The notes: generated by a model not told the origin, from the sequence alone. 64,000 nucleotides of DNA from Corticimicrobacter populi (GCF_003123725.1 NZ_QETA01000001.1:62001-126000); one strand, 5' to 3'; positions 27,729-36,949 are shown, counted from the first letter of the stretch. A program made the numbers and translations.

Positions 27729-28529
27729 TCAGGGCAGTGCCTGCAGAATGGCGGCTGTTTCGGCATCCGGTTGGCCGTCGAAACGCGCTGGGCGGTAGTG
27801 CATCTGGAAGGCGGACAGGGTCCGGCGTGTGGCGTTGTCGAGCAGGCCGGTGCGATCCAGGGCATAGCCGACGCGGATCAGATTGTCCTGGAACCAGCCG
27901 ATATCGGGCAGTCCCTGTTTATCGAAGCGTTGGCGCAGGTGAGTGGCCTGGGCTTCGTCATACCAGCGTCCCAGGCCGGCATCGGCCAGGCGTTTCCAGG
28001 GAAACAGCGGTCCCGGGTCCTGTTTGCGCAGCGGGGCGATATCACTGTGGCCGACGATGTTGCGCGGCGCGACGCCATGCCGCTGTGCAATATCGCGCAC
28101 CAGGGCGATCACGGCCTGAATCTGTGCCTCGTCATAGGGCTGGGCCCATGACAGGTTGCCGTAGCGGTCTTCTTGCGGGCCGTCATGGACAATCTCGATG
28201 CCGATGGAACTGGCATTGAGTGCCGTCTGGCCGTACCAGCTGCTGACACCGGCATGCCAGGCGGCACGGTTTTCATCGACCAGGGCGTAGACGGTGACAG
28301 GCTGCTTGTCGTCCACCAGGTAATGACTGCTGACCCGGCCCCGGCCCAGAACCTGCAGGGATCGGTCCAGATCGCCCGCCGTGTAGTGCAGCACGATAAA
28401 GCGTACCCGGCTGTCCTGGCTGACTGCCGTATGCGACGTATCCAGGACGTATGGCTTGGAGGTCGTGCAGCCGGCCAGCAGGGCGGCGCATGCCAGGGGC
28501 AGGACTGACAGCAGGCGTGGTGTTTTCAT
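27729..28529 (-). CDS. Lipoprotein N-acetylmuramoyl-L-alanine amidase (AmiD-like)
   Basis: 266 aa. Lipoprotein signal with lipobox LLAGC (Cys near residue 20), so it is an envelope lipoprotein. Amidase_2 domain with zinc ligands visible in IVLHYTAG, IVGHSDIAP and DPGPLFPW; the E. coli counterparts are AmiD (outer-membrane lipoprotein) and AmpD. A C-terminal peptidoglycan-binding domain follows (DNLIRVGYALDRTGLLDNAT). It would cut the bond between MurNAc and the stem peptide, including anhydro-muropeptides. Start ATG 28529 overlaps the lrgB stop (ATGA) and has GGGGTGG upstream, so it is cotranslated with lrgAB. Confidence 0.88.
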   Translation of the reverse strand: MKTPRLLSVLPLACAALLAGCTTSKPYVLDTSHTAVSQDSRVRFIVLHYTAGDLDRSLQVLGRGRVSSHYLVDDKQPVTVYALVDENRAAWHAGVSSWYGQTALNASSIGIEIVHDGPQEDRYGNLSWAQPYDEAQIQAVIALVRDIAQRHGVAPRNIVGHSDIAPLRKQDPGPLFPWKRLADAGLGRWYDEAQATHLRQRFDKQGLPDIGWFQDNLIRVGYALDRTGLLDNATRRTLSAFQMHYRPARFDGQPDAETAAILQALP

Positions 28530-29263
28530 AGCCACCCCAGCAGTTGCAGGGCCAGTGGCACCAGCAGGGCTGTGGCGATGCCGTTGAGGGCCATGCCCAG
28601 CGCCGAGAAGGCACCGGCGACTTCGCCGAGCTGAATGGCGCGCGAGGTGCCGATGGCATGGGCCGAGACGCCGATGGCGAAACCCGTGATGGCGGGGTCA
28701 TCGATGTGCAGCAGGCGGCGCATCAGGGGGGCCATCATGGCACCGCTGATGCCGGTCACGGCGACGGCGACGGCCGCCAGCGGCCCCAGCCCGCCGGTGC
28801 GCTCGGCCACGCCCATGGCGATGGGGATGGTGGCCGACTTGGGAGCCAGGGAGATGATGGTTTCCAGCGAACCGCCAAACAGCCAGGCGATGCCGATGGC
28901 CGAGATGACGGCGGTGGCCGATCCGGCCAGCAGGGCGACCAGCAGTGGCAGCCACATCTGCCGCAGGCGGGCGATCTGGCTGCAGAGCGGGATTGCCAGC
29001 GCGACGGTGGCCGGGCCGATCAGGAAGTACAGCAGCCGCACGCTGTCGAAGTAGTCAGGATAGGCGGTATCCGTACTCCAGAGCAGCGCCACGATGATGA
29101 CGACGCCGGTCAGCACCGGCAGTAGCAGCGGGTTGCCATTGCTGCGTTGATACAGCCAGTGGGTGGCCAGGTAGACCGCCAGCGTGATGCTGAGCCACAG
29201 CAGGGGCGGATTGGAGAAAGACTGCCAGAAGGAGGCCGTCAGCGCTGGCGCGGCTTCGGTCAT
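28526..29263 (-). CDS. lrgB: LrgB/CidB-family membrane protein
   Basis: 245 aa hydrophobic protein started at ATG 29263, which overlaps the lrgA stop by 4 bases; the upstream extension is an out-of-context frame. About 6-7 membrane segments. Conserved LrgB features are PKSATIPIAMGVAERTGGLG and GFAIGVSAHAIGTSRAIQLG. In Gram-positive bacteria LrgAB and CidAB influence murein hydrolase activity; in Gram-negative relatives and plants the fused protein transports glycolate. Second gene of the lrgA-lrgB-amidase operon. Confidence 0.92.
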   Translation of the reverse strand: MTEAAPALTASFWQSFSNPPLLWLSITLAVYLATHWLYQRSNGNPLLLPVLTGVVIIVALLWSTDTAYPDYFDSVRLLYFLIGPATVALAIPLCSQIARLRQMWLPLLVALLAGSATAVISAIGIAWLFGGSLETIISLAPKSATIPIAMGVAERTGGLGPLAAVAVAVTGISGAMMAPLMRRLLHIDDPAITGFAIGVSAHAIGTSRAIQLGEVAGAFSALGMALNGIATALLVPLALQLLGWL

Positions 29264-29652
29264 GGTGTGTCCCCCGTGTCGGCAGAGGTACCTGCATGAC
29301 CCGTCGCGGCAGGTGCCATGCGGCGCATCATCCAGCGCAGCGTGAGTGCGGTGACGGCAAGGGTGGCGGCCGTGCCGGCGACGCAGGCGAGGATGAACGG
29401 CAGCCACTCGGCGGCGACGCGCTCGGAGTGGACAATCACGCCGGCGATGACCGGGATGAACAGCAGCATCATGTTGCGCAGCAATGTCATCGAGACATCG
29501 TGCAGCGGGCCCGGCACCTTGCGGCGCAGCATCAGCACGGCAAACATCAGCAGCATGCCGACCAGCGCGCCGGGAATCGGCAATGCCAGGAAATGGACAG
29601 TCAGCTCTCCGATGAGCTGGAACAGCAGGAGTGCGGCGATGGCGTAGAGCAT
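29260..29652 (-). CDS. lrgA: LrgA/CidA-family membrane protein
   Basis: 130 aa with four predicted membrane helices. The family pattern is clear: LLLFQLIGELTVHFLALPIPGALVGMLLMF, given here in part as IPGALVGMLL, then LLFIPVIAGVIVH. Start ATG 29652; stop overlaps lrgB by 4 bases. It is holin-like in structure and works with LrgB, either controlling autolysis or exporting small carboxylates. The aminotransferase gene lies 34 bases upstream on the same strand, so it may be cotranscribed. Confidence 0.9.
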   Translation of the reverse strand: MLYAIAALLLFQLIGELTVHFLALPIPGALVGMLLMFAVLMLRRKVPGPLHDVSMTLLRNMMLLFIPVIAGVIVHSERVAAEWLPFILACVAGTAATLAVTALTLRWMMRRMAPAATGHAGTSADTGDTP

Positions 29653-29686
29653 GGCAGTCTCGTGGAAGGCTGTCGGTATGGAACGG

Positions 29687-30847
29687 TCAGCGGCACAGGG
29701 GGCGCATGCGTTCGATGGCCTGCTCCAGTTGTGGCAGCGCGGTGGCATACGAGAAACGGATGCTGCGCGCGGCATGCGCAGGGCCGAAATCGATGCCCGG
29801 CACGGCAGCCACGCCGGCTTCGTGCAGCAGTCGTGCGGCAAAGGTCGAGCTGTCGTCACTGTGGCGGCTGATGTCCGTATAGATATAGAAGGCTCCATCG
29901 GGCCTGACCGGCACATCCAGGCCCAGGCTGTCGAAGGCGGGCAGCAGGAAGTCGCGGCGCTGGCGAAAGGCCAGGCGACGGGCCTCGAAGATGTCCAGAG
30001 CTTCGGTGCCGAAGCAGGCCACGGCGGCGTGCTGCGAAGGCGAGGGCGGGCAGATCGCCAGGCTGGCTGCCATGCGTTCGATGGGGGCAACCAGTACCTC
30101 GGGGACGATCATCCAGCCCAGGCGCCAGCCTGTCATGTGGAAGTATTTGGAAAAGCTGTTGAGGATGATCAGGTTGTCGTCCAGTCGGAGGGCAGAACGG
30201 GGGGCATGGTCGTAGGACAGGCCCAGGTAGATTTCATCCATGATGACGAAACCGTTGCGCTGGCGTACTGCGTCGATCAGGGCGCGCAGTTCGTCGTCGG
30301 CGATGGATGTGCCGGTCGGATTGCTGGGCGAGGCGATCAGCACGCCGCGCGTGGCAGGCGTCCAATGATCGCGGACATCCTGGGCGCTGAGGTGGAAGCG
30401 TCGTGCCGCATCACTCGGGATCAGGCGGGGAATGCCGCCGGCGCTGGCAATGAAGTTCTGGTTGGCCGGATAGGATGGGTCCGGCAGCAGGATCTCGTCG
30501 CCGGGGTTGACCAGGGCCATGGCCGCCAGCAGCAGCGCACCGGACGCACCCGAGGTGACGATGACGCGGCCGGGATCGACCGGCGCGCCGAAGTGATCGG
30601 CATAGAACGCGGCGATGGCTTCGCGCAGCGCCGGCAGGCCGGCTGGAGCACTGTAGCCTGTATGGCCCGCTTCCATGGCCCGCAGCGCGGCGGCGAGCAC
30701 GGGGGGCGGGGCTGTGAAGTCCGGCTCGCCGATGCCCATGCTGATGATGTCGCGACCGGCTGCCTGCAGTCGCGCCGCTTCCTTGGCGACTTCGACGGCG
30801 AGAAACGGCTGGATGGCATGGGTACGTGCGGCAAGAAGGGCGGACAT
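29687..30847 (-). CDS. Class I/II PLP-dependent aminotransferase
   Basis: 386 aa from ATG 30847 (MSALLAARTHAIQPF). Fold type I, AspC/AlaC-like subgroup. PLP-lysine in NSFSKYFHMTGWRLGW, cofactor-binding Asp in VIMDEIYLG and Asn in SPSNPTGT, substrate carboxylate Arg near RSIRFSYA. Cytosolic transfer of an amino group to 2-oxoglutarate or pyruvate; substrate not readable. An upstream in-frame GTG or ATG extension would add a proline-rich leader from a hairpin region (30890-30911) and is not favoured. Confidence 0.9.
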   Translation of the reverse strand: MSALLAARTHAIQPFLAVEVAKEAARLQAAGRDIISMGIGEPDFTAPPPVLAAALRAMEAGHTGYSAPAGLPALREAIAAFYADHFGAPVDPGRVIVTSGASGALLLAAMALVNPGDEILLPDPSYPANQNFIASAGGIPRLIPSDAARRFHLSAQDVRDHWTPATRGVLIASPSNPTGTSIADDELRALIDAVRQRNGFVIMDEIYLGLSYDHAPRSALRLDDNLIILNSFSKYFHMTGWRLGWMIVPEVLVAPIERMAASLAICPPSPSQHAAVACFGTEALDIFEARRLAFRQRRDFLLPAFDSLGLDVPVRPDGAFYIYTDISRHSDDSSTFAARLLHEAGVAAVPGIDFGPAHAARSIRFSYATALPQLEQAIERMRPLCR

Positions 30848-30969
30848 GTCGGGTAGCAGCAGGAAAAAAGGGGGAATAAAATGGAAAACGCCCGGCAGTT
30901 TGATGCCGGGCAATGTCTGTGTGATCGTGGTTATATATAAGGTTAGATCAAGAACGGATTGTAGTCACC

Positions 30970-31884
30970 ATGCAGCCTTCACGCAGAGCTTTCCTGACCG
31001 GGCGTCGCCCGCCCGAATCACCCTGGCAGATATTCTGCCGGCGGCTGGCCCGCCTGTTGCCCGATGCCTATATAGAGGCACCCGCAGAGGGCCGGGCACC
31101 GCTGGCCTGGGCTGCACCTGCCGAGGCCGCGCAAGTGCGCCAGTTGCGTGACTGGTGCGCTGAGCTGGGCGTGCAAATGGCACCTGCCGGTGTCTGCCAA
31201 GGGCTGGCCGATGCGGTCGAAGGGCCGCTGGCCCGTACGGCGGGTATCTGGTCGCAGCGCGATCCGGAGTTGCCAGCCGTCTGCATCGATGTGCGGCGTC
31301 ATCTGACGCACCTGGTGTCGGAGGCAGATGGCCGCCTGTGGCGGGCCGGGCCTGGATGCACAATCAGCCAGTTGCCTGAGGTCATTGCCGATGACCTGCT
31401 GGCGCAGTGCCGGGGTGGCGATATGCAGACGCTGGCGGCATGGTTTGCGCGTGGCGGGCGCAGCCGTTATCTGAGGGCGGTGGATGTCATGCTGGCCGAT
31501 GGCACGCTGGAGCGTTTCGGGCCATTCGGGGTTGACGGGCAGCGTCCTCTGCGCAGCACGGTGGTGCAACGGCTGATCCCGGCCTTGTTCGATCTGTCGC
31601 GTGAGCCGCAGGTGCAGGCGTGGTGCGACGCACAAAACTGGCCGCTTCGTTATCGTCTCGATGCCATGCGTGCCGATGACGCCCACGTGCCGGATCTGGC
31701 GCGACTGCTTGCCGGCAGTGGCGGTACGCTGGTTTGGGTAGAACAGGTGGTGTTCGATCTGGCGCGGGAAGAGGCGGATGACGCGTCGCAGCAATCCGCT
31801 GCCGAACCGCAGGCCGTTGAACTCGAACGCAAAATCAAGGCACTCTTCGATCCCCGAAAAATCCTGCCGCACTTGCCAGAATAG
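30970..31884 (+). CDS. Divergent FAD-linked oxidase-like protein
   Basis: 304 aa. The central part resembles the second half of the PCMH-type FAD-binding domain: AVCIDVRRHLTHLVSEADGR, RAGPGCTISQLPEVI, then an AWFARGG block. The C-terminus KALFDPRKILPHLPE matches the closing motif of FAD-linked oxidases such as GlcD/GlcE. The usual glycine-rich flavin loop is poor and the protein is short, so it may not bind FAD. The N-terminus has SRRAFLTGR, a twin-arginine consensus, but no hydrophobic stretch follows, so export is doubtful. Divergent from the aminotransferase; precedes maeB. Confidence 0.45.
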   Translation: MQPSRRAFLTGRRPPESPWQIFCRRLARLLPDAYIEAPAEGRAPLAWAAPAEAAQVRQLRDWCAELGVQMAPAGVCQGLADAVEGPLARTAGIWSQRDPELPAVCIDVRRHLTHLVSEADGRLWRAGPGCTISQLPEVIADDLLAQCRGGDMQTLAAWFARGGRSRYLRAVDVMLADGTLERFGPFGVDGQRPLRSTVVQRLIPALFDLSREPQVQAWCDAQNWPLRYRLDAMRADDAHVPDLARLLAGSGGTLVWVEQVVFDLAREEADDASQQSAAEPQAVELERKIKALFDPRKILPHLPE

Positions 31885-31903
31885 GGCAGAACAGGGCTAG
31901 AAT
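31873..31903 (+). promoter_or_regulatory. Candidate sigma-70 promoter for maeB
   Basis: TTGCCA (31873-31878) and TAGAAT (31898-31903) are separated by 19 bases, slightly longer than ideal, and overlap the end of the preceding gene. The start codon lies 62 bases further on. Weak but well placed. Confidence 0.35.
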
Positions 31904-31916
31904 CAGCGCTTCCCGT

Positions 31917-31933
31917 TGTTGAAAAGATCAACA
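31917..31933. repeat. Inverted repeat in the maeB leader
   Basis: TGTTGA-AAAGA-TCAACA, a perfect 6-base inverted repeat with a 5-base spacer, lies just downstream of the candidate maeB promoter and 32 bases before the start codon. It could be an operator or an mRNA hairpin; no regulator is identified. Confidence 0.35.
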
Positions 31934-31964
31934 GCTTCTGTCCATCGAAGCGAGAGTGAGACTT

Positions 31965-34256
31965 ATGGATGCCACCGATCTGCGCAAGGCTGCATTGCTC
32001 TATCATGAGCAGGGCCGGCCGGGCAAAATAGCCGTTACCCCTACCAAGCACCTGACCAACCAGCGCGACATGGCGCTGGCCTATTCTCCCGGGGTGGCTG
32101 CGCCTTGCGAAGAAATCGTGCAGGATCCGGCCAATGCCTTCCGCTACACCGCGCGTGGCAATCTGGTCGGCGTGATCAGCAATGGCACCGCCGTGCTGGG
32201 CCTTGGGCACATTGGTGCGCTGGCCTCCAAGCCGGTGATGGAAGGCAAGGCAGTGCTGTTCAAGAAGTTCTCGGGTATTGATGTCTTTGACCTCGAAATC
32301 GACGAGACCGATCCCGACAAACTGGTGGATATCATCGCCTCGCTGGAGCCGACCTTTGGCGGCATCAATCTTGAGGATATCAAGGCACCGGAGTGCTTCA
32401 TCATCGAACGCAAGCTGCGTGAGCGGATGAAGATTCCCGTTTTTCACGATGATCAGCACGGTACGGCCATCTGTGTGGTGGCTGCCTTCGTGGGCGGCCT
32501 CAAGGTGGTGGGCAAGGACATCGACAAGATCAAGCTGGTGGTGTCGGGCGCAGGCGCAGCCGCGCTGGCCTGCCTCAAGCTGCTGGTCAATGTCGGCCTG
32601 CCGCGTGAAAACATCTGGGTGACCGATATCGAAGGCGTGGTCTACGAAGGCCGCACCGCCCTGATGGACGAAGAAAAGGCGGTGTTCGCCCAGAAGACCG
32701 ATGCGCGCACCCTGGCCGAAGTGATCGATGGGGCCGATGCCTTCCTGGGTCTGTCGGCAGGCAATGTGCTCAAGCCCGAGATGCTGGCGAAGATGGCGGC
32801 CCGTCCGCTGGTGCTGGCGCTGGCCAATCCCAATCCCGAAATCCTGCCCGAGATCGCCCATTCGGTACGCGACGACGTGGTCATGGCCACCGGTCGGTCG
32901 GACTACCCGAACCAGGTCAACAATGTGCTGTGCTTCCCGTACATTTTCCGGGGGGCGCTTGATGTGGGGGCCACGACGATTACCCTGGAGATGGAAATCG
33001 CTGCGGTCAATGCGCTGGTGGGCCTGGCCCAGGAAGAGCAGAGCGACATCGTGGCGGCTGCCTATGGTATCCAGGATCTGTCGTTTGGCCCCGAGTACCT
33101 GATTCCCAAACCTTTCGATCCTCGCCTGATCTCGCGTATCGCGCCTGCAGTGGCCCAGGCCGCCATGGATGGTGGCGTGGCGACGCGGCCGATCCAGGAC
33201 ATGGAGGCCTATTGCGATCAGTTGCAGCAGTTCGTCTACCACTCCGGTGCCTTCATGAAGCCGCTGTTCGCGGCCGCCAAGAAATTCGTGCGTGAAGGCG
33301 GCAAGGCCCGCATTGTCTTTACCGAGGGCGAAGACGAGCGTGTGCTGCGCGCCGTCCAGGTGATCGTTGATGAAAAGCTGGCCAAGCCTATCCTGGTGGG
33401 ACGTCCTGCCGTGCTGGCCGATCGCATCGAAAAGTACGGTTTGCGCATTCGCCTGGGGCATGACGTCGAAGTCACCAATCCAGAGTTCGACGAGCGTTTC
33501 CACCGTTACTGGAATACCTACTGGAACATGATGTGCCGCCAGGGCATCGACAAGGAAATGGCACGCGTTGAAATGCGCCGTCGCCTGACCCTGATCGGTG
33601 CCATGATGATGCACCTGGGCGAAGCCGATGGTCTGGTTTGCGGAACCGTGGGAGCCTATGGCAATCACCTTAATTTCATCGACCAGGTGATCGGCCGCGA
33701 GGAGGGCGTCAACGTCTACGCCGCCATGAATATCCTGCTGTTGCCGGAGCGTACGGTGGCGTTGGTCGATACCCACGTCAACGACAATCCCAACGCAGAA
33801 GAGATTGCCGAAATTACGCTGCTGGCGGCAGCCGAAATGCGTCGGCTCAACCTCGAGCCGAAGGTGGCGCTGCTGTCGCGGTCCAATTTCGGTACGGGTG
33901 GCTCGTCTTCGTCCGAGAAGATGCGCGAGGCGCTGCGCCTGATCCGCGAGTGGGCTCCTGACCTGGAAGTCGATGGTGAAATGCACGCCGACTGCGCGCT
34001 GGATGAGTCGCTGCGCAGCCGCATCCTGCCGGAAACGACCCTCAAGGGGGCGGCCAACCTGCTGGTCTGCCCGAATGTGGATGCCGGCAATATCGCCTAC
34101 AACCTGCTCAAGACCGAGGCGGGTGGCAACGTGGCGATCGGCCCCTTCCTGCTGGGGGCCAATGCGCCGGTGACCATCCTGACTTCCAGCTCGACCGTGC
34201 GGCGCATCGTCAACATGACGGCGCTGACCGTGGTCGACGCCAACGTGCCGAGGTAA
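31965..34256 (+). CDS. maeB: NADP-dependent malic enzyme (MaeB type)
   Basis: 763 aa, the normal length for the bifunctional-looking MaeB class. Converts malate to pyruvate, CO2 and NADPH. Start ATG 31965 ([20 protein letters not shown]). N-terminal malic domain ([29 protein letters not shown]), NAD(P)-binding domain ([16 protein letters not shown]), then a C-terminal phosphotransacetylase-like domain (from about residue 430: [20 protein letters not shown]) that in this family regulates the enzyme, for example by acetyl-CoA, rather than catalysing. The patatin gene starts 4 bases after the stop, suggesting an operon. Confidence 0.97.
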   Translation: MDATDLRKAALLYHEQGRPGKIAVTPTKHLTNQRDMALAYSPGVAAPCEEIVQDPANAFRYTARGNLVGVISNGTAVLGLGHIGALASKPVMEGKAVLFKKFSGIDVFDLEIDETDPDKLVDIIASLEPTFGGINLEDIKAPECFIIERKLRERMKIPVFHDDQHGTAICVVAAFVGGLKVVGKDIDKIKLVVSGAGAAALACLKLLVNVGLPRENIWVTDIEGVVYEGRTALMDEEKAVFAQKTDARTLAEVIDGADAFLGLSAGNVLKPEMLAKMAARPLVLALANPNPEILPEIAHSVRDDVVMATGRSDYPNQVNNVLCFPYIFRGALDVGATTITLEMEIAAVNALVGLAQEEQSDIVAAAYGIQDLSFGPEYLIPKPFDPRLISRIAPAVAQAAMDGGVATRPIQDMEAYCDQLQQFVYHSGAFMKPLFAAAKKFVREGGKARIVFTEGEDERVLRAVQVIVDEKLAKPILVGRPAVLADRIEKYGLRIRLGHDVEVTNPEFDERFHRYWNTYWNMMCRQGIDKEMARVEMRRRLTLIGAMMMHLGEADGLVCGTVGAYGNHLNFIDQVIGREEGVNVYAAMNILLLPERTVALVDTHVNDNPNAEEIAEITLLAAAEMRRLNLEPKVALLSRSNFGTGGSSSSEKMREALRLIREWAPDLEVDGEMHADCALDESLRSRILPETTLKGAANLLVCPNVDAGNIAYNLLKTEAGGNVAIGPFLLGANAPVTILTSSSTVRRIVNMTALTVVDANVPR

Positions 34257-34260
34257 GTCA

Positions 34261-35448
34261 ATGGCGGCCGCGACCGGCCTGGTCCTGGCGGGCGGCGGTG
34301 CCCGCGCAGCCTATCAGGTCGGTGCGCTGTGCGCCATCGCTGACATTCTCGACCCCAACGGCAGGGCGGATTTCCCCCTGCCGTTCGGCATTCTTTGCGG
34401 CACTTCAGCCGGTGCCATCAATGCGGCGGCACTGGCCTGCGGTGCCAGCCATCCTCGCCTGGCGCTGCGACGACTGCGCCACCTGTGGGGCACACTCGAT
34501 ACTTCCCTGGTTTACCGTACCGATGCCTGGGGGCTGTCGCGCGGGGGCGGGCGCTGGCTGTCCATGCTGATGCTGGGCTGGCTGTGGTCGGCCATTCGCC
34601 AGCCGCAACCCAGATCTCTTCTCGACAATGCACCGCTGGAAAAGCTGCTGGAGGCCACGCTCGATTTCGGGCGGCTACCAGGGCACCTCGAATCCGGTGC
34701 GTTGTCGGCACTTGCGATCACGGCCTCCGGCTACGACAGCGGCGAGCATCTGACCTTCTATCAGGCCCGCTACGCGATCAAGCCGTGGCGGCGCACGCTG
34801 CGGCGTGCCGTGTCGGCCCGGATCGGCGTGCAGCACCTGATGGCTTCGAGCGCCATTCCCTTTGTGTTTCCTGCTCGTCCGCTGGAAACCGGGCAGGGGC
34901 GGGAGTGGTGTGGTGATGGTTCCATGCGGCAACTGGCACCGATCAGCCCGGCCATTCATCTGGGCGCGCAGCGGGTGCTGGTGATCGGTACTGCGTTCAG
35001 CGGCGGTGATACGCATCCCGAGCAGCGCGGCCAGGAGACGGGCCATCCATCACTGGCCCAGATCGGCGGGCAGGCCATGGCGACTGTTTTCCTGGACAGT
35101 ATTTCGATGGACGTGGAGCGGTTGGAACGTCTCAACGCCATGCTGGCGCTGAGCCCGGAAGCGGGCCGGGCGCTCGACTTGCGGCCGGTGCGTGTGCTGG
35201 CGCTGGCACCGAGCCGGCGGCTCGATGACCTGGCCCTGACACACCTGGACAGCATGCCGCCGATGATGCGCATGTTCCTGCGGGCGCTGGGGGTATCGAC
35301 CGAGCGCAATCGGCTCAGTGGGGGAACGTTGGTTTCTTACCTATTGTTCGAAGCGGCCTACACAAATCAATTGATCGAACTCGGATATACCGATACGATG
35401 CAGCGCATTGCAGAAGTCGAAGATTTTTTCCAGGAGAGCAGTATATGA
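34261..35448 (+). CDS. Patatin-like phospholipase
   Basis: 395 aa serine hydrolase of the patatin family (lipid acyl hydrolase). The catalytic dyad and oxyanion hole are complete: GGGARAAYQVG near residue 10, nucleophile in GTSAG near residue 50, and the acid in GDGS near residue 220, where DGS replaces the more common DGG/A. No signal peptide, so it acts on cytoplasmic or inner-face membrane lipids unless exported by a specialised system. It starts 4 bases after maeB and overlaps the next gene by 4 bases. Confidence 0.9.
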   Translation: MAAATGLVLAGGGARAAYQVGALCAIADILDPNGRADFPLPFGILCGTSAGAINAAALACGASHPRLALRRLRHLWGTLDTSLVYRTDAWGLSRGGGRWLSMLMLGWLWSAIRQPQPRSLLDNAPLEKLLEATLDFGRLPGHLESGALSALAITASGYDSGEHLTFYQARYAIKPWRRTLRRAVSARIGVQHLMASSAIPFVFPARPLETGQGREWCGDGSMRQLAPISPAIHLGAQRVLVIGTAFSGGDTHPEQRGQETGHPSLAQIGGQAMATVFLDSISMDVERLERLNAMLALSPEAGRALDLRPVRVLALAPSRRLDDLALTHLDSMPPMMRMFLRALGVSTERNRLSGGTLVSYLLFEAAYTNQLIELGYTDTMQRIAEVEDFFQESSI

Positions 35449-36023
35449 CGCAAGGCAAATCGGCTGCGCGGCACCTGCGTGATTTGCGAGAGGGCGGAGC
35501 CCTTACCATGGCAGTGTCCGAGGCCGGCCAACTGGCCGAGATGGCGTCCCAGGCCGAGATGGCACTGTTCGTGGCCGATTGTGATCGTGCCCGCAACCGT
35601 TCGGCGGTGCTCAGGGCGATCGCCAAGGCTGTGGATTATCCGTTGTTCTTCGGTGGTGATCTGGAAGCGCTGTACGATTGTCTGTGCGATACCGTCACCG
35701 AGCAGAAAACGGGTGTGGTGCTCTGGCTGAGCCACCTGCATTCAGCCGACCCGGCGCTGGAAGACGAGGTTGTCAATATCGAGGCCGTGTGCGCCGATGT
35801 GGCCGAGTTTGCCCGCGACAATGGCCGTGCCTTTGCCTACTACTTCGAACATGCCGGCCGTCATGCCGAGCCGGATACCCTGCCGGTCGCCGTATCGAGT
35901 CGCGACCAGTACGACGACGAAGAAGAGGAAGATATCGATTTCGACGACAGCCTTGATGAGGATGATGACGTCGAGGATGGCGAGGTCTCTGACAGCGATG
36001 ATGACGATGAGGACGAGCGCTGA
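35445..36023 (+). CDS. Barstar-like protein with long acidic tail
   Basis: 192 aa. Residues about 40-140 resemble the barstar (ribonuclease inhibitor) fold: NRSAVLRAIAKAVDYPLFFG followed by GDLEALYDCLCD, then a strand GVVLWLSHL and a helix rich in Ala and Glu. The last 40 residues are almost all Asp and Glu (DEEEEDIDFDDSLDEDDDVE and more), highly unusual for a barstar. Its ATG overlaps the patatin stop (ATGA). Housekeeping barstar-like proteins exist in many Betaproteobacteria without a cognate RNase; none is seen nearby. Confidence 0.7.
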   Translation: MTQGKSAARHLRDLREGGALTMAVSEAGQLAEMASQAEMALFVADCDRARNRSAVLRAIAKAVDYPLFFGGDLEALYDCLCDTVTEQKTGVVLWLSHLHSADPALEDEVVNIEAVCADVAEFARDNGRAFAYYFEHAGRHAEPDTLPVAVSSRDQYDDEEEEDIDFDDSLDEDDDVEDGEVSDSDDDDEDER

Positions 36024-36074
36024 GAGGCGCGCGGATCGTCCATCACCCTGAGCCGGTCAGCATGCCGGTCCGTG

Positions 36075-36863
36075 TCAGGCCGGATCTTGCCTGACATGAA
36101 TGCCCAGGCCCGTCTCTCCTGGAGCAAGATCGGTTCGCAAGGTCAGTTCCGGAATGTTGTAATCACCTGCGTTCTGTTTGCGAAAGGCAATCGGGGTGGT
36201 TGTCCCGAGGGTGTCCAGTCGCTGGCCCAGTTCTTTCCTGACCTGCTCGAAACCTGCGTCATCGATTTTGCCGGTGCGGTAGATCACATGGGGCGGGAGT
36301 ACGTCGAATCCTGGATAGAACAGGATGCCGTGCTGGATCGGGAACAGGATGTCGTCCATCGCACCGTTGATGCCGCGTGGCGCATAGTGTGAGGCCCAGC
36401 CGCCGGCTGTGATCACCAGCATCGCACGCTTGCCGCTCAGCAGTCCTTCGCCGTAGCGATCCCCCCAGTGCGTGTCAGAGTGTTCGCCTACACCATAGGC
36501 GAAGCCGCAGGCATAGACCCGATCGATCCATCCTTTCAGGATGGCGGGCATCGAGAACCACCACAAGGGAAATTGCAGGATCACGGCATCTGCCCAGCGC
36601 AGCTTTTCCTGCTCATGGGTAATGTCGGCGCTTTGCATGCCGGTGTCGTAGGCCCGCTTGGAGTTGGCGGATGGATCGAAGTGCTCCCCTGCCCGGAAAG
36701 CCAGGTCGTCGCCGGTATCCAGTGTCGCTTTCCATTGCATGGCGTAGAGGTCGGAAACCTGTACGCCATGCCCTGAGTGTTGCAGGTGCTGCACAGTGAA
36801 ATGGGCGAGCGAACCATTCAGTGAGTGAGGCTCGGGGTGCGCGTGGACAAGCAGGACATTCAT
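36075..36863 (-). CDS. Flavodoxin-like NAD(P)H dehydrogenase (quinone)
   Basis: 262 aa from ATG 36863 (MNVLLVHAHPEP), with GGAG 9 bases upstream; in-frame ATGs at 36878 and 36890 are less well supported. NQO1/KefF/MdaB-type flavoprotein: FMN/FAD phosphate loop HPEPHSLNGSLA, and the signature LQFPLWWFSMPAILKGWIDR with ITAGGWASHYAPRG. Two-electron reduction of quinones, nitro compounds or drugs using NAD(P)H in the cytosol. Divergent from a LysR gene 86 bases away, with a matching operator between them, so it is likely the regulator's target. Confidence 0.9.
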   Translation of the reverse strand: MNVLLVHAHPEPHSLNGSLAHFTVQHLQHSGHGVQVSDLYAMQWKATLDTGDDLAFRAGEHFDPSANSKRAYDTGMQSADITHEQEKLRWADAVILQFPLWWFSMPAILKGWIDRVYACGFAYGVGEHSDTHWGDRYGEGLLSGKRAMLVITAGGWASHYAPRGINGAMDDILFPIQHGILFYPGFDVLPPHVIYRTGKIDDAGFEQVRKELGQRLDTLGTTTPIAFRKQNAGDYNIPELTLRTDLAPGETGLGIHVRQDPA

Positions 36864-36917
36864 GATTTCTGACTCCATCGGTAAGTCCATACACGATAGA
36901 GTGGTCTGAGATATATT

Positions 36918-36940
36918 AGAAATGAATTTCCAAGATTTCT
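36918..36940. promoter_or_regulatory. LysR-type operator between the flavoprotein and regulator genes
   Basis: AGAAAT, 11 bases, ATTTCT: a perfect 6-base inverted repeat with the T-N11-A style spacing of LysR-type regulator sites. It lies 10 bases before the lysR start and 55 bases from the flavoprotein start. It fits autorepression plus activation of the divergent gene. Confidence 0.65.
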
Positions 36941-36949
36941 GGTATTGCC

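Noticed and set aside
29653-30090. Upstream extension of the lrgA frame
   Set aside because: It overlaps the aminotransferase coding region in another phase and has no LrgA similarity; the ATG at 29652 gives the normal family length.
30890-30911. Hairpin GCCCGGCA/TGCCGGGC upstream of the aminotransferase as a terminator or attenuator
   Set aside because: The T tract is interrupted and it lies in a leader without a clear alternative structure, so no function was assigned.
31650-33986. 778-codon reverse frame opposite maeB
   Set aside because: It is His/Gln/Arg-rich with no recognisable domain and lies exactly opposite a clear malic enzyme.
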